64,000 bases of DNA, from contig NZ_QGGR01000037.1 of the NCBI RefSeq assembly GCF_003148685.1, positions 22,881-86,880 on the forward strand. The letters are read 5' to 3'. Under the pieces are notes generated by a model that was not told the origin of the DNA, searched no databases, and worked only from the letters and a program-made list of their open reading frames with translations. Positions 18,238 to 26,389 of this stretch are shown in pieces. Numbering within the stretch: the stretch's first letter is position 1; each line of letters starts with the position of its first letter. A program made the position numbers and the translations under genes. The DNA comes from Actinoplanes xinjiangensis. GTDB lineage: Bacteria; Actinomycetota; Actinomycetes; Mycobacteriales; Micromonosporaceae.

Positions 18238-19142
18238 CCAGCCCGTCGTCCGCCGCCGGCCCCACCCGCGGCCCAGTCGGCGGGCTCACCGGAACCAACG
18301 GCCCGACGGCAGCGGATCGCCCCACCCTCAGCGGGCGGACGGCAGCTGCCCGCCGCACCACTGACGGGCCGGCGGCAACCGGCCGCACCACCACCGGTAG
18401 ATCAACGGCGACCGACCGCCCTGCCGGCAGATCAACGGCGACCGACCGCCCTGCCGCCAGGTCGACGTCGGTCGATCGCGACACCGCTTCGCCGGGCGTC
18501 CGGCGGCCGAGCGCCGACGAGGTGGCGGCGGCCGCTGACCGGACGATTCCCGATGTGGCCGGGCCGGGTCTGCTGGTTCTGTTCTCCGGGATCAATCCGA
18601 GCCTGTACTCGGCGGCGACCGGTCACCATTTCGCCCGTCCGGGAAATCGCTTCTGGCCGGCACTGCACGGTGCCGGTTTCACCGGCCGGCTGCTCCACCC
18701 GTCCGAGCAGCACCTCCTGCCGGCACTCGGGCTCGGCATCACCAACGTGGTGTCCCGGGCGACGGCCCGCGCCGACGAACTGTCCCCCGAGGAGTTCGTC
18801 GAGGGCGGCGCTCAACTGGCCGCCCGAGTGGCCCGGTTGCGCCCCCGATATCTGGCGGTGCTCGGCGTGACCGCCTACCGCGCCGCATTCAAGCGACCGA
18901 AGGCCAGGCTCGGCCCGCAGGACGAGACGATCTCCGGCGTGCCGGTCTGGGTACTGCCCAACCCCAGCGGCCTGAACGCCCACTTCCAGCTACCGGCCCT
19001 GATCACCGAGTTCGCCGCGCTCAGAGCCGTCGTTCTCAGGACGGACGCCTCCACGACCACACCACCGCACGACCGACCCGGCACTCCCACCGCGGCGCCG
19101 CACGACCGACCCGCCACCCGCACCGCGCCGCCACACGACTAA
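18234..19142 (+). CDS. mug: G/U mismatch-specific DNA glycosylase with low-complexity ends
   Basis: The Mug/TDG domain covers about residues 92-265. It has the catalytic motif GINPSLYS near 118 (Asn acts on U or T opposite G), HFARPGNRFWPALH, and the intercalation motif NPSGLNAHF near 242. It removes uracil or related bases from mismatches. Residues 1-85 are Thr/Arg/Ala-rich and encoded by minisatellite DNA (two exact 27-bp copies with a 30-bp period near 18400-18456). The C-terminal 35 residues also repeat a PHDRP motif. The long start at GTG 18234 overlaps the SDR stop. A GTG near 18520 would give a protein of normal family length, so the true N-terminus is unsure. Confidence 0.85.
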   Translation: MTSPSSAAGPTRGPVGGLTGTNGPTAADRPTLSGRTAAARRTTDGPAATGRTTTGRSTATDRPAGRSTATDRPAARSTSVDRDTASPGVRRPSADEVAAAADRTIPDVAGPGLLVLFSGINPSLYSAATGHHFARPGNRFWPALHGAGFTGRLLHPSEQHLLPALGLGITNVVSRATARADELSPEEFVEGGAQLAARVARLRPRYLAVLGVTAYRAAFKRPKARLGPQDETISGVPVWVLPNPSGLNAHFQLPALITEFAALRAVVLRTDASTTTPPHDRPGTPTAAPHDRPATRTAPPHD

Positions 19143-19200
19143 CCCGCCCGCCTTACCGCGCCGCCGAGTATCGCCCTGCCGCACGACCGCGGGAGGCCGG

Positions 19201-19416
19201 CTAGGGTCGGGTGCGGTCGTCGCCTGGTCGGGGTGGCAGGACCCGCTGCTCGTGCACCTCGGTCTCGCGCCGGAAACGATCAGCCGACGGGTGCCAGGCC
19301 TCGTCGATCGGGCCCATCAGTCCGCCGCCGATCCCCCTGCGCCGCGCCCATCCGGCGAACCGCATCAGCAGCAGGCAGATCACCGCGAGCACCGCGAAGG
19401 TCAGTAGGTAGGCCAT
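19201..19416 (-). CDS. small single-pass membrane protein
   Basis: 71 residues with one hydrophobic helix (AYLLTFAVLAVICLLLM, residues 2-18), followed by a basic stretch (GWARRRG) and a hydrophilic charged tail. The orientation is probably N-out, C-in. I recognise no family. Its ATG shares a base with the stop codon of the ABC exporter gene (TGATG), so translation is probably coupled and the protein may assist that transporter. Confidence 0.72.
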   Translation of the reverse strand: MAYLLTFAVLAVICLLLMRFAGWARRRGIGGGLMGPIDEAWHPSADRFRRETEVHEQRVLPPRPGDDRTRP

Positions 19417-21284
19417 CAGATCACCGCCTCTGTGAACTGGGTGCGATACAGCGAAGCATAGAGGCCACCGGCCGCGACCAGGTCGTCGTGCCGGCCGCGC
19501 TCGACGATCCGGCCCTTCTCCAGGACCAGGATCTGGTCGGCCTCCCGGATCGTGGAGAGCCGGTGCGCGATGACCAGCGCGGTGCGCCCGCGCAGCGCCG
19601 TGGCCAGGGCCCGCTGCACGGCCGCCTCGGACTCGCTGTCCAGGTGGGCGGTGGCCTCGTCGAGGATCACGATCGACGGCTGTTTGAGGAGCAGCCGGGC
19701 GATGGCGAGGCGCTGTTTCTCGCCGCCGGAGAACCGGTAGCCACGCTCCCCCACCACGGTGTCGAGCCCGTCGGGCAGCGCCCTCACCAGGGCGGCGATG
19801 CGTGCCCCGGTGAGGGCCTCCCACATCTGCTCCTCGGTTGCGCCCGGCCGTGCATACCGAAGATTCTCGGCGATCGTCTCGTGGAAGAGATGGGAGTCCT
19901 GCGTGACCACACCGACCGTGTCGCGCAGCGACTCCAGGGTGGCGTCGCGGACGTCGACCCCGCCGATCAGCACCGCCCCGCCGGTCACGTCGTAGACCCG
20001 GGACACCAGCATCGACGTGGTCGACTTGCCGGCGCCGGACGGGCCGACGAGCGCCACCATCTGCCCCGGTTCGACGGTGAAGTCGAGGCCGGTGAGCACC
20101 TCCTCCTGCTCGGTCCGGTCGAGGGTGCTGACGTCCTCGAGCGACGCGAGCGACACCTGGTCGGCGCTCGGGTAGCGGAAGCGCACGTCGCGGAACTCGA
20201 TCCGCCCGGAGCCGGCCGGGACCGCCACCGCGCCGGGTTTCTCGGCGATGCCGGGCTCCAGGGAGAGCACCTCGAAGACCCGGTCGAAGGAGACCAGCGC
20301 GCTCATCACGTCGACCCGCACGTTGCTGAGGGCGGTGAGCGGACCGTACAGCCGGGTCAGCAGCAGGGCCAGAGTGACGACGGTGCCGGCCGAGACGTTG
20401 CCGTGGACCGCCAGCCAGCCGCCCAGACCGTACGTCAAGGCCTGCGCGAGTGAGGCGACCAGCAGCATCGCGACGAAGAAGGTCCGGGAGTACATCGCCT
20501 GCTGGACGCCGATGTCCCGGACGCGGGAGGCGCGCTCGCCGAACCGCGACGCCTCGGTCTCCGGCCGGCCGAAGAGCTTGACCAGCAGGGCGCCGGAGAC
20601 GTTGAACCGCTCGGTCATCGTCGCGTTCATCTTGGCGTCCAGGTCGTACGACTCGCGGGTGATCTCGGCGAGCCGTTTCCCGACCCGGCGGGCGGGCACG
20701 ATGAACACCGGCAGGAGCACCAGCGACAGCGCGGTGATCTGCCAGGACAGGGTGAACATCACGGCGGCGGTGAGCGCCAGCTGGATGACGTTGCTGACCA
20801 CCCCGGAGAGCGTCGACGTGAACGCCCGCTGAGCGCCGACGACGTCGTTGTTGAGCCGGCTGACCAGGGCGCCGGTCTGGGTGCGCGCGAAGAACTGGAG
20901 CGGCATCCGCTGCACGTGGTCGAACACCCGGGTCCGCAGGTCGAGGATGATCCCCTCGCCGATGCGCGCCGAATACCACCTCTGGGCGAGCGACAGCAGG
21001 GCGTCGGCGACGGCCAGTGCGGCGATCACCAGGGCGAGCCGGACGACCGCACCGGCGGCGCCGTCACCACCGGCGGTGATCGCGTTGATCACGTGCCCGG
21101 CGAGCAGCGGGGTGGCGACCCCGATACCGGCGGCCAGCACGACGGTGAACAGGAAGACCGAAATGTCCCGCCGGTACGGCACGGCGAACCGCACGATCCG
21201 CCGGGCGGTGCCTCTGCGCACCTCGTGCCGGCTGACCCGATCCGCGTTCTGGATCGAGCGCAGCACGCTCCAACTCGTGGACAT
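19416..21284 (-). CDS. ABC exporter half-transporter (fused membrane and ATPase domains)
   Basis: 622 residues. Six membrane helices fall in about 35-320, and the ATPase domain in about 355-600 has Walker A GPSGAGKST near 413, signature FSGGEKQR near 517, Walker B VILDEATAHLD and an H-loop in VIAHRLST. The layout is that of MsbA/LmrA-type homodimeric or heterodimeric exporters of lipids or drugs; the cargo is unknown. An unusual acidic insert, DVSTLDRTEQEEV, lies just before the Walker A strand. The start at ATG 21284 is fixed by GGGAGGTGAC. That ribosome site can pair with an upstream complement (see 21287-21354). Confidence 0.93.
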   Translation of the reverse strand: MSTSWSVLRSIQNADRVSRHEVRRGTARRIVRFAVPYRRDISVFLFTVVLAAGIGVATPLLAGHVINAITAGGDGAAGAVVRLALVIAALAVADALLSLAQRWYSARIGEGIILDLRTRVFDHVQRMPLQFFARTQTGALVSRLNNDVVGAQRAFTSTLSGVVSNVIQLALTAAVMFTLSWQITALSLVLLPVFIVPARRVGKRLAEITRESYDLDAKMNATMTERFNVSGALLVKLFGRPETEASRFGERASRVRDIGVQQAMYSRTFFVAMLLVASLAQALTYGLGGWLAVHGNVSAGTVVTLALLLTRLYGPLTALSNVRVDVMSALVSFDRVFEVLSLEPGIAEKPGAVAVPAGSGRIEFRDVRFRYPSADQVSLASLEDVSTLDRTEQEEVLTGLDFTVEPGQMVALVGPSGAGKSTTSMLVSRVYDVTGGAVLIGGVDVRDATLESLRDTVGVVTQDSHLFHETIAENLRYARPGATEEQMWEALTGARIAALVRALPDGLDTVVGERGYRFSGGEKQRLAIARLLLKQPSIVILDEATAHLDSESEAAVQRALATALRGRTALVIAHRLSTIREADQILVLEKGRIVERGRHDDLVAAGGLYASLYRTQFTEAVI

Positions 21285-21286
21285 GT

Positions 21287-21354
21287 CACCTCCCGGGCGT
21301 CGTTCGACGGGCAGCACACAGTCTGCCTCGTGGGTACGACAATCCCGGGAGGTG
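21287..21354 (-). promoter_or_regulatory. leader with sequestered ribosome-binding site before the ABC exporter
   Basis: In the minus-strand transcript, CACCTCCCGGG (21344-21354) lies 46 nt before CCCGGGAGGTG (21287-21297), which contains the exporter's Shine-Dalgarno sequence. The two 11-mers are perfectly complementary, so a hairpin would hide the ribosome site. The upstream half starts 3 bp after the enoyl-CoA hydratase stop. The fold could control translation or act as a terminator. Confidence 0.55.
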
Positions 21355-21356
21355 CT

Positions 21357-22148
21357 CTACTCCCCGGAGCCCAGCAGTTCGCTGAGACGCCGCGTCTGGG
21401 CCTCACGTTCGGCCCGGTCCTGTTCCGCGTACGACCGCAGGGGCGCACCCGCCAGCAGGGCCTTGATCTCCGCGACCGCTCCCCGGTCCGCTGCCAGCAC
21501 CGCAGCGGCCAGGTCGGACACCGTGGCGTCCAGGTCGGCACGGGCGACGACAGTCGTCGCCAGGCCGATCCGGTCCGCCTCGTCGGCCGTGATCCGCCGG
21601 CCGGTGACGCAGATCTCCAGTGCCCGGGAGGGTCCGACCAGCTCGGTGAGCCGCTTCGTACCGCCCAGATCGGGCACCAGGCCGAGGGTGACCTCGGCCA
21701 TGGAGAACCGCGCGTCGTCGGCGAGGACACGCATGTCGCAGTTGAGCGCCAGCTGGAAGCCCGCGCCGATCGCGTGTCCTTGAACTGCTGCAATCGTCAC
21801 AATGGACGGACTGCGCAACCAGGTGAACGCGGTCTGGAACCCGGCAATCCGATCGGCGCACTCGGTCGCGGACAACTGCGCCAGCCGGGACAGTGAAGAA
21901 TCGCCGTCGCCCCGGGCCACCGACAGATCCAGGCCCGCGGAAAACGCGCGTCCCTCGGCTCGGACAATGACGACCCGGACGTCACCCGGCAATTTCCGGG
22001 AAATGTTGCCGAGCTCCGTCCACATCGCCGGAGTCTGAGCATTGAGAACGTCGGGCCGGCACAACGTCACCGTCGCGACCGGCCCGTCCTGTTCGTAACG
22101 AACGCCTACCTCGTCGGTGGTGGCGGGCCCGGCGTTCCCGGCCGTCAC
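21357..22148 (-). CDS. enoyl-CoA hydratase/isomerase family protein
   Basis: 263 residues of crotonase fold. The oxyanion-hole segments are AFSAGLDL near 68 and GHAIGAGFQLALNCD near 124-138. Of the two catalytic Glu positions of true hydratases, the first is Gln132 and the second is kept (Glu152 in MAEVTLG). It may therefore be an isomerase or act on an unusual acyl-CoA. It is cytoplasmic, in fatty-acid or related acyl-CoA metabolism. GTG 22148 overlaps the stop of the small HTH gene (GTGA), so the pair is translated from one message. Confidence 0.9.
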   Translation of the reverse strand: MTAGNAGPATTDEVGVRYEQDGPVATVTLCRPDVLNAQTPAMWTELGNISRKLPGDVRVVIVRAEGRAFSAGLDLSVARGDGDSSLSRLAQLSATECADRIAGFQTAFTWLRSPSIVTIAAVQGHAIGAGFQLALNCDMRVLADDARFSMAEVTLGLVPDLGGTKRLTELVGPSRALEICVTGRRITADEADRIGLATTVVARADLDATVSDLAAAVLAADRGAVAEIKALLAGAPLRSYAEQDRAEREAQTRRLSELLGSGE

Positions 22149-22372
22149 GCCTTCTTACGGCGGCGGGCGCCACCACGCTGGCGCAACTGCACGCCGGACT
22201 CGGTGAGTACGCGGTGGACGAATCCGTAGGAACGGCCGGTGGACGCGGCCAGCGCGCGGATGCTCTCGCCGCCGGTGTAACGCTTCACCAGGTCCTTGGC
22301 GAGCGACTGCCGCTCGCTACCGACGATTCGACGACCCTTCTCAGTACTGGTAGCTGTGCCAGTGGCTGCCAT
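22145..22372 (-). CDS. small conserved actinobacterial helix-turn-helix protein
   Basis: 75 residues, basic, with a compact helix-turn-helix (ESIRALAASTGRSYGFVHRV, residues 36-55) and a Lys/Arg-rich tail RGGARRRKKA. Close relatives of the same length are widespread in actinobacteria, often beside an enoyl-CoA hydratase gene. It is probably a nucleoid or promoter-binding protein; its targets are unknown. It is the first gene of the operon with the hydratase. Confidence 0.85.
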   Translation of the reverse strand: MAATGTATSTEKGRRIVGSERQSLAKDLVKRYTGGESIRALAASTGRSYGFVHRVLTESGVQLRQRGGARRRKKA

Positions 22373-22777
22373 CTTGAATCCTCACGTCGCAGACAGTGCG
22401 GTCAGATACGGTCCCACCTATTACACCGTCTCGGACGATCATGCGCCAGGCATCTAGCCCCCGTGAACGTGCCCATTTATTACTGTCAGGAACTTGACGG
22501 TTACCACGGGCATCAATGTCAGACAGTTTGCCGGTCGACTCTCGGTGCCCATTTCCACTCCGAGGGGCGGTCCCCCAAGACCATCGATCACCTGCGGAAA
22601 CACTGGATCGAGGGGATCGCCTCGATCGCTCCGGAGAGTGCTGTGATCGCTCCATGGCGTGACACTCGACCTTGGTACGGACCGCCCGGCGCCTGCCCGA
22701 CGTGTTCGGAAACGCCCGAACATCGCACTGTCTGTGTGGGCACCAGTTGACAACTGACGATCGGCGACCGTCGGACC
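22373..22777. other. 405-bp gap with lower GC, no convincing gene
   Basis: This stretch is visibly lower in GC than its surroundings and no frame shows the third-position bias of local genes. It must contain the promoter of the small HTH gene (minus strand). An 8-bp hairpin (GATCGAGG against CCTCGATC) lies at 22606-22627. A plus-strand open frame runs through its right half but has no ribosome site or recognisable motif. It could hold a small RNA or gene debris; neither is shown. Confidence 0.5.
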
Positions 22778-24382
22778 TCAGGCCAGCTCGACGAGCTCCA
22801 GCAGATCGTCGCTCCAGGCGTCCTCGTCGCCGTCGGGCAGCAGGATCGCCCGGTCCGGCTTGAGCGCCTGCACACAGCCGGCGTCGTGGGTGACCAGCAC
22901 GATCGCGCCCGGGTAGTTGGCGATCGCGTCGAGCACCTGCTCCCGGCTGACCGGGTCGAGGTTGTTCGTCGGCTCGTCCAGCAGCAGCACGTTGGCGCCG
23001 GAGCAGACCAGGGTGGCCAGGGCCAGACGGGTCTTCTCACCACCGGAGAGCACCCCGGCCGGCTTGTCGACGTCGTCGCCGGAGAACAGGAACGCGCCCA
23101 GGATCTTCCGCAGCTCGGTGTCGGTCTGCTCGGAACCGGCGCTGCGCATGTGCTCCAGGATCGTCCGGTCCACATCCAGCGTCTCGTGCTCCTGGGCGTA
23201 GTAGCCCAGCCGCAGCCCGTGCCCGGCACGCACCTCACCGGTGTCCGGCTCGAGCAGTCCGCCCAGCATCCGCAGCAGGGTGGTCTTGCCGGCACCGTTC
23301 AGCCCCAGGATCGCCACCCGGGAACCACGGTCCACCGCGACGCTGACGTCGGTGAAGATCTCGAGTGACCCGTACGACTTGGAAAGGCCGCTCGCCGTCA
23401 GCGGCGTCTTGCCGCACGGCGCCGGGCTCGGGAAGCGGACCTTCGCCACCTTGTCCGAGCTCCGGACCTCCTCCAGGCCGCCGAGAAGCTTCTCGGCACG
23501 GCGGGCCATGTTCTGCGCGGCCACCGTCTTCGTCGCCTTGGCGCGCATCTTGTCGGCCTGCGCCATCAGGGCGCCGGCCTTCTTCTCCGCGTTGGCCCGC
23601 TCGCGGCGGCGGCGGCGCTCGTCGGTCTCGCGGGCTTCGAGGTACGTCTTCCAGCCCATGTTGTACATGTCGACGACCGACCGGTTCGCGTCGAGATACC
23701 ACACCTTGTTGACCGCGGCGTCGAGCAGCTCGACGTCGTGGCTGATCACGATCAGGCCGCCCTTGTGCTGCGCCATGTAGCCGCGCAGCCAGGCGATCGA
23801 GTCCTGGTCGAGGTGGTTGGTCGGCTCGTCCAGCAGCAGGATGCCCTTGCCGTTCTGCCCGGAGTTGGCGAACAGGATGCGGGCCAGCTCGATCCGGCGG
23901 CGCTGACCGCCGGAGAGGGTGCCGATCGTCTGGGCCAGCGCACGCTCGGGCAGGCCCAGGTTCGCGCAGATCCGGGCGGCCTCGGCCTCGGCGCCGTACC
24001 CGCCCAGCGCGGAGAACCGGTCCTCCAGCTGGCCGTACCGCCGGATCAGTTTCTCCTCGGAGCTCTCCTCCAGCTGGATTTCGAGCTTCTGCATCTCGGC
24101 GAGGATGGTGTCCAGGCCGCGGGCGGACAGCACGCGGTCGCGGCCGGTCACGTTCAGGTCACCGGTCCGCGGGTCCTGGGGCAGATAACCGATCTCGCTC
24201 GTCCGCTCGACCTGCCCCGCGTACGGAATGCCCTCGCCGGCGAGGACTTTGAGGGTGGTGGTCTTGCCGGCGCCGTTGCGGCCGACCAGCCCGATCCGGT
24301 CGCCGGGTTGCACCCGCAGCGTGGTCGGGGAGATGAGGATGCGCGCGCCGGCGCGGAGTTCGAGCCCGGTGGCGGTGATCAT
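22778..24382 (-). CDS. ABC-F family ribosome-associated ATPase
   Basis: 534 residues with two ABC ATPase domains and no membrane segment. Walker A motifs are GRNGAGKTT and GLNGAGKTT, signatures LSGGQRRR and LSGGEKTR, and Walker B LLLDEPTNHLD and LLLDEPTNNLD. The linker between the domains (about residues 235-300) is long, charged and helical, matching the P-site tRNA interaction motif of ABC-F proteins that act at the ribosomal E site. It looks like the conserved housekeeping actinobacterial type (MITATGLELRAG start), though a resistance role is not excluded. The start is ATG 24382; ATG 24439 in frame would add a tail untypical of the family. Confidence 0.93.
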   Translation of the reverse strand: MITATGLELRAGARILISPTTLRVQPGDRIGLVGRNGAGKTTTLKVLAGEGIPYAGQVERTSEIGYLPQDPRTGDLNVTGRDRVLSARGLDTILAEMQKLEIQLEESSEEKLIRRYGQLEDRFSALGGYGAEAEAARICANLGLPERALAQTIGTLSGGQRRRIELARILFANSGQNGKGILLLDEPTNHLDQDSIAWLRGYMAQHKGGLIVISHDVELLDAAVNKVWYLDANRSVVDMYNMGWKTYLEARETDERRRRRERANAEKKAGALMAQADKMRAKATKTVAAQNMARRAEKLLGGLEEVRSSDKVAKVRFPSPAPCGKTPLTASGLSKSYGSLEIFTDVSVAVDRGSRVAILGLNGAGKTTLLRMLGGLLEPDTGEVRAGHGLRLGYYAQEHETLDVDRTILEHMRSAGSEQTDTELRKILGAFLFSGDDVDKPAGVLSGGEKTRLALATLVCSGANVLLLDEPTNNLDPVSREQVLDAIANYPGAIVLVTHDAGCVQALKPDRAILLPDGDEDAWSDDLLELVELA

Positions 24383-24424
24383 GAAATTTCTCGCTCTCGG
24401 TGAGACGGCTGACTCAGGGCGCAG

Positions 24425-24458
24425 AAAAGCGCCGGCCATCGGAGATGACGGTCGGCGC
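24425..24458 (-). terminator. possible attenuator hairpin in the ABC-F leader
   Basis: On the minus strand a 9-bp stem with one mismatch (GCGCCGACC against GGCCGGCGC) is followed directly by TTTTCT. It lies 43-76 nt before the ABC-F start codon, so it would act as a leader terminator. A competing fold pairs GGCGC with TGCGCC across the T-run. Confidence 0.35.
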
Positions 24459-24585
24459 CGGGGCAGGTCAGCCTTCGCAGAGCAGCACCCGACCATCCTA
24501 CCGGGCGTCCGCGGGCACCTCCCACCCGATTAATTCACAAGATCAACGGGTAATCGCTCGGCAACCGTGCTGAAGGTGGGACGAC

Positions 24586-25488
24586 ATGGAACTCAACCAA
24601 CGTGCCGACATCGACCCCGGCTCGATCGAGGACGTCCGCGGATCGGGCGGCGGAGGCGGCGGGATAGGCGGCCTCCCGATCGGCGGCGGCGGCCTCGCCG
24701 GGATCCTGGTGACCCTGGTCGTGGCCCTCGTCGGCGGCTATTTCGGGATCAACACCCTGGGCGCCGAGGACAGCGCGCCCGCACCCAACTCGACCGCCCA
24801 GTGCGCGAACGAGCAGGAACGCACCAAGTTGCTGGAGTGCCGCAACGGGCTCTATGTGACGTCGATCCAGCGTTACTGGCAGCAGCAACTGCCGGAGTCG
24901 TTCGGCGAGCAGTACCAGCCCGCCCCCACCCGCATCTTCTCCAACCGGGTGAACACCGCCTGCGGCGCCGCCGACTCCGGTGTCGGCCCGTTCTACTGCC
25001 CCGCCGACGACAAGATCTACATCGATCTGACCTTCTACCAGGTGCTCTCCAAGGAGCTCGGCGCTCCCGGCGAGTTCGCCCAGCCCTACGTGCTGGCCCA
25101 CGAGTACGGCCACCACATCCAGGACGTCCTCGGCACCGAGGCGGACATGCGCCGCCGGCAGGAACGTGATCCCGGTAACGCCAACCAGGAGTCGGTGAAG
25201 CTGGAACTCCAGGCCGACTGCTACGCCGGTGCCTGGGCGCACGCCGCCGCGAACACCGTCGACAAGGACGGTGACAAGATCTTCACGAGCCTCACCGACG
25301 CCGACATCCAGGAGGGCATCCAGGCCGCCGGCCAGATCGGCGACGACACCCTCCAGAAGCGCGGCGGCGGCGAGATCAACCCGGACCAGTTCACCCACGG
25401 CACGTCCGAGCAGCGTCAGCACTGGTTCCGCGTCGGCTGGGAGTCCGGCGACCCGAAGCAGTGCGACACCTTCAGCGCCACCATCTGA
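24586..25488 (+). CDS. membrane-anchored neutral zinc metallopeptidase (YpfJ family)
   Basis: 300 residues. A Gly-rich cytoplasmic start (residues 1-36) is followed by one membrane helix (about 38-60) and an outside peptidase-like domain. The zinc motif HEYGHH lies at about residues 172-177, with a downstream helix LELQADCYAGAWAH supplying the third ligand, as in the putative neutral zinc metallopeptidase family. Four cysteines (QCANEQ, LECRNG, NTACGA, FYCPAD) probably form two disulfides. The substrate is unknown. ATG 24586 is preceded by GAAGGTGGG. Confidence 0.9.
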   Translation: MELNQRADIDPGSIEDVRGSGGGGGGIGGLPIGGGGLAGILVTLVVALVGGYFGINTLGAEDSAPAPNSTAQCANEQERTKLLECRNGLYVTSIQRYWQQQLPESFGEQYQPAPTRIFSNRVNTACGAADSGVGPFYCPADDKIYIDLTFYQVLSKELGAPGEFAQPYVLAHEYGHHIQDVLGTEADMRRRQERDPGNANQESVKLELQADCYAGAWAHAAANTVDKDGDKIFTSLTDADIQEGIQAAGQIGDDTLQKRGGGEINPDQFTHGTSEQRQHWFRVGWESGDPKQCDTFSATI

Positions 25489-25496
25489 CCGACGGC

Positions 25497-25535
25497 GATC
25501 CTGGTCCGCGGGCTCAGGGCTCGCGGATCAGGATC
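25497..25535. terminator. hairpin between convergent peptidase and hydrolase genes
   Basis: GATCCTG and CAGGATC close an outer stem around an inner CCGCG/CGCGG pair, separated by a 2-nt internal loop. It starts 8 bp after the peptidase stop and reaches into the last codons of the minus-strand gene, so it may end both transcripts. No T-run. Confidence 0.5.
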
Positions 25536-26146
25536 GGCACGGCACGGGCCGCGGCCACCGCCGACACCAGGACCGCATGCCGCGGCTCGGGCACGTCGAG
25601 CAGCCTTCCGGTACGCAACGCGGCCACCGCCGCCAACTGAGGCGCCGACAGGATCGCGTCCACAGCGGAACGGTCCCCACCCGCGACGATCGCGGTGAGT
25701 GTGCGTACCTCCGGAAGAAGAATGCGGCCGACGATCCCGGCCCCGTCCGCCGACGCCGCTTTGGCCTGGTTGTCGCGGCGGCGCGCGAAGCGCTGCTGCG
25801 ACCATCCGCCCGCGGCCGTCCGCCCCTGCACATAGTGGGTGTCCACCTTGGAGGCGACCAGCTCACCGCCGTCGGCGATCCCGACGGCGACCGCGCCCTT
25901 GCGCGCGAGCAGCAGACCCAGCCTCCGCGGCGCCCGTGCCGCCTCCATCAGCTCGGCCAGAGCCTCGACCGGCGCGACTCCCGGCGGCTCGTGCAGCGTC
26001 GCCGACGCACCGTCCGCGGCGGTCACCGTCAGACCCTCTTCGGTGTACGGCCCATGGCGCACCCCGAAGTTCTCCAGCCATCGGGACAGCCGCTCCGGAG
26101 CGACATCCACCCACTTCCCACCGCCGGCGGCCGCTCGTTCCCCCAC
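25514..26146 (-). CDS. acVLRF1-family peptidyl-tRNA hydrolase
   Basis: 210 residues of the actinobacterial Vms1-like release factor 1 group. The central GGWSQQRFARRRDNQA (near residues 113-128) matches the catalytic loop of VLRF1 domains, where a Gln acts like that of the eRF1 GGQ loop to free nascent chains from tRNA on stalled 50S subunits. The N-terminus has the typical WVDVAPERLSRWLENF. The C-terminal domain contains a LLDVPEPRHAVL segment. It is cytoplasmic. GTG 26146 is the start by frame; its ribosome site is only G-rich. Confidence 0.87.
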   Translation of the reverse strand: MGERAAAGGGKWVDVAPERLSRWLENFGVRHGPYTEEGLTVTAADGASATLHEPPGVAPVEALAELMEAARAPRRLGLLLARKGAVAVGIADGGELVASKVDTHYVQGRTAAGGWSQQRFARRRDNQAKAASADGAGIVGRILLPEVRTLTAIVAGGDRSAVDAILSAPQLAAVAALRTGRLLDVPEPRHAVLVSAVAAARAVPILIREP

Positions 26147-26180
26147 CCCACCACCCTACGGCGAAGCCTCGCCCCCGGCT

Positions 26181-26337
26181 GCCGTCACCCCGCCGTTCGG
26201 CGCCGCGCAATTCCTGCGCTCTCGACTGCCGCCACCCTGCCCACCAGCGCCGCACCATCCCTGAGCTCTCGACCCCTGCGCGCTCGACGCCGCCACCCCG
26301 CCCGTCGGCGCTGCACGGTTCCCGGGGCCTCCGACTG
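26181..26337. repeat. three degenerate repeats in the acVLRF1/AlkD-like gap
   Basis: Three related copies of about 48 bp start at 26181, 26228 and 26289 with GCCGYCACCC and continue through CGGCGCYGC-like and TCTCGAC-like blocks. Spacing is 47 and 61 bp. They fill the gap between two divergent genes. No coding signal. Confidence 0.6.
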
Positions 26338-26389
26338 GTGTCACCCGGCACCGCCGGAAATTGTCGGACCCCGGTGGCAGGATGCGGGC

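Noticed and set aside
22460..22750. Plus-strand open frame with several Cys and His in the gap before the ABC-F gene.
   Set aside because: No ribosome site, no third-position bias and no recognisable zinc-finger spacing; more likely chance.
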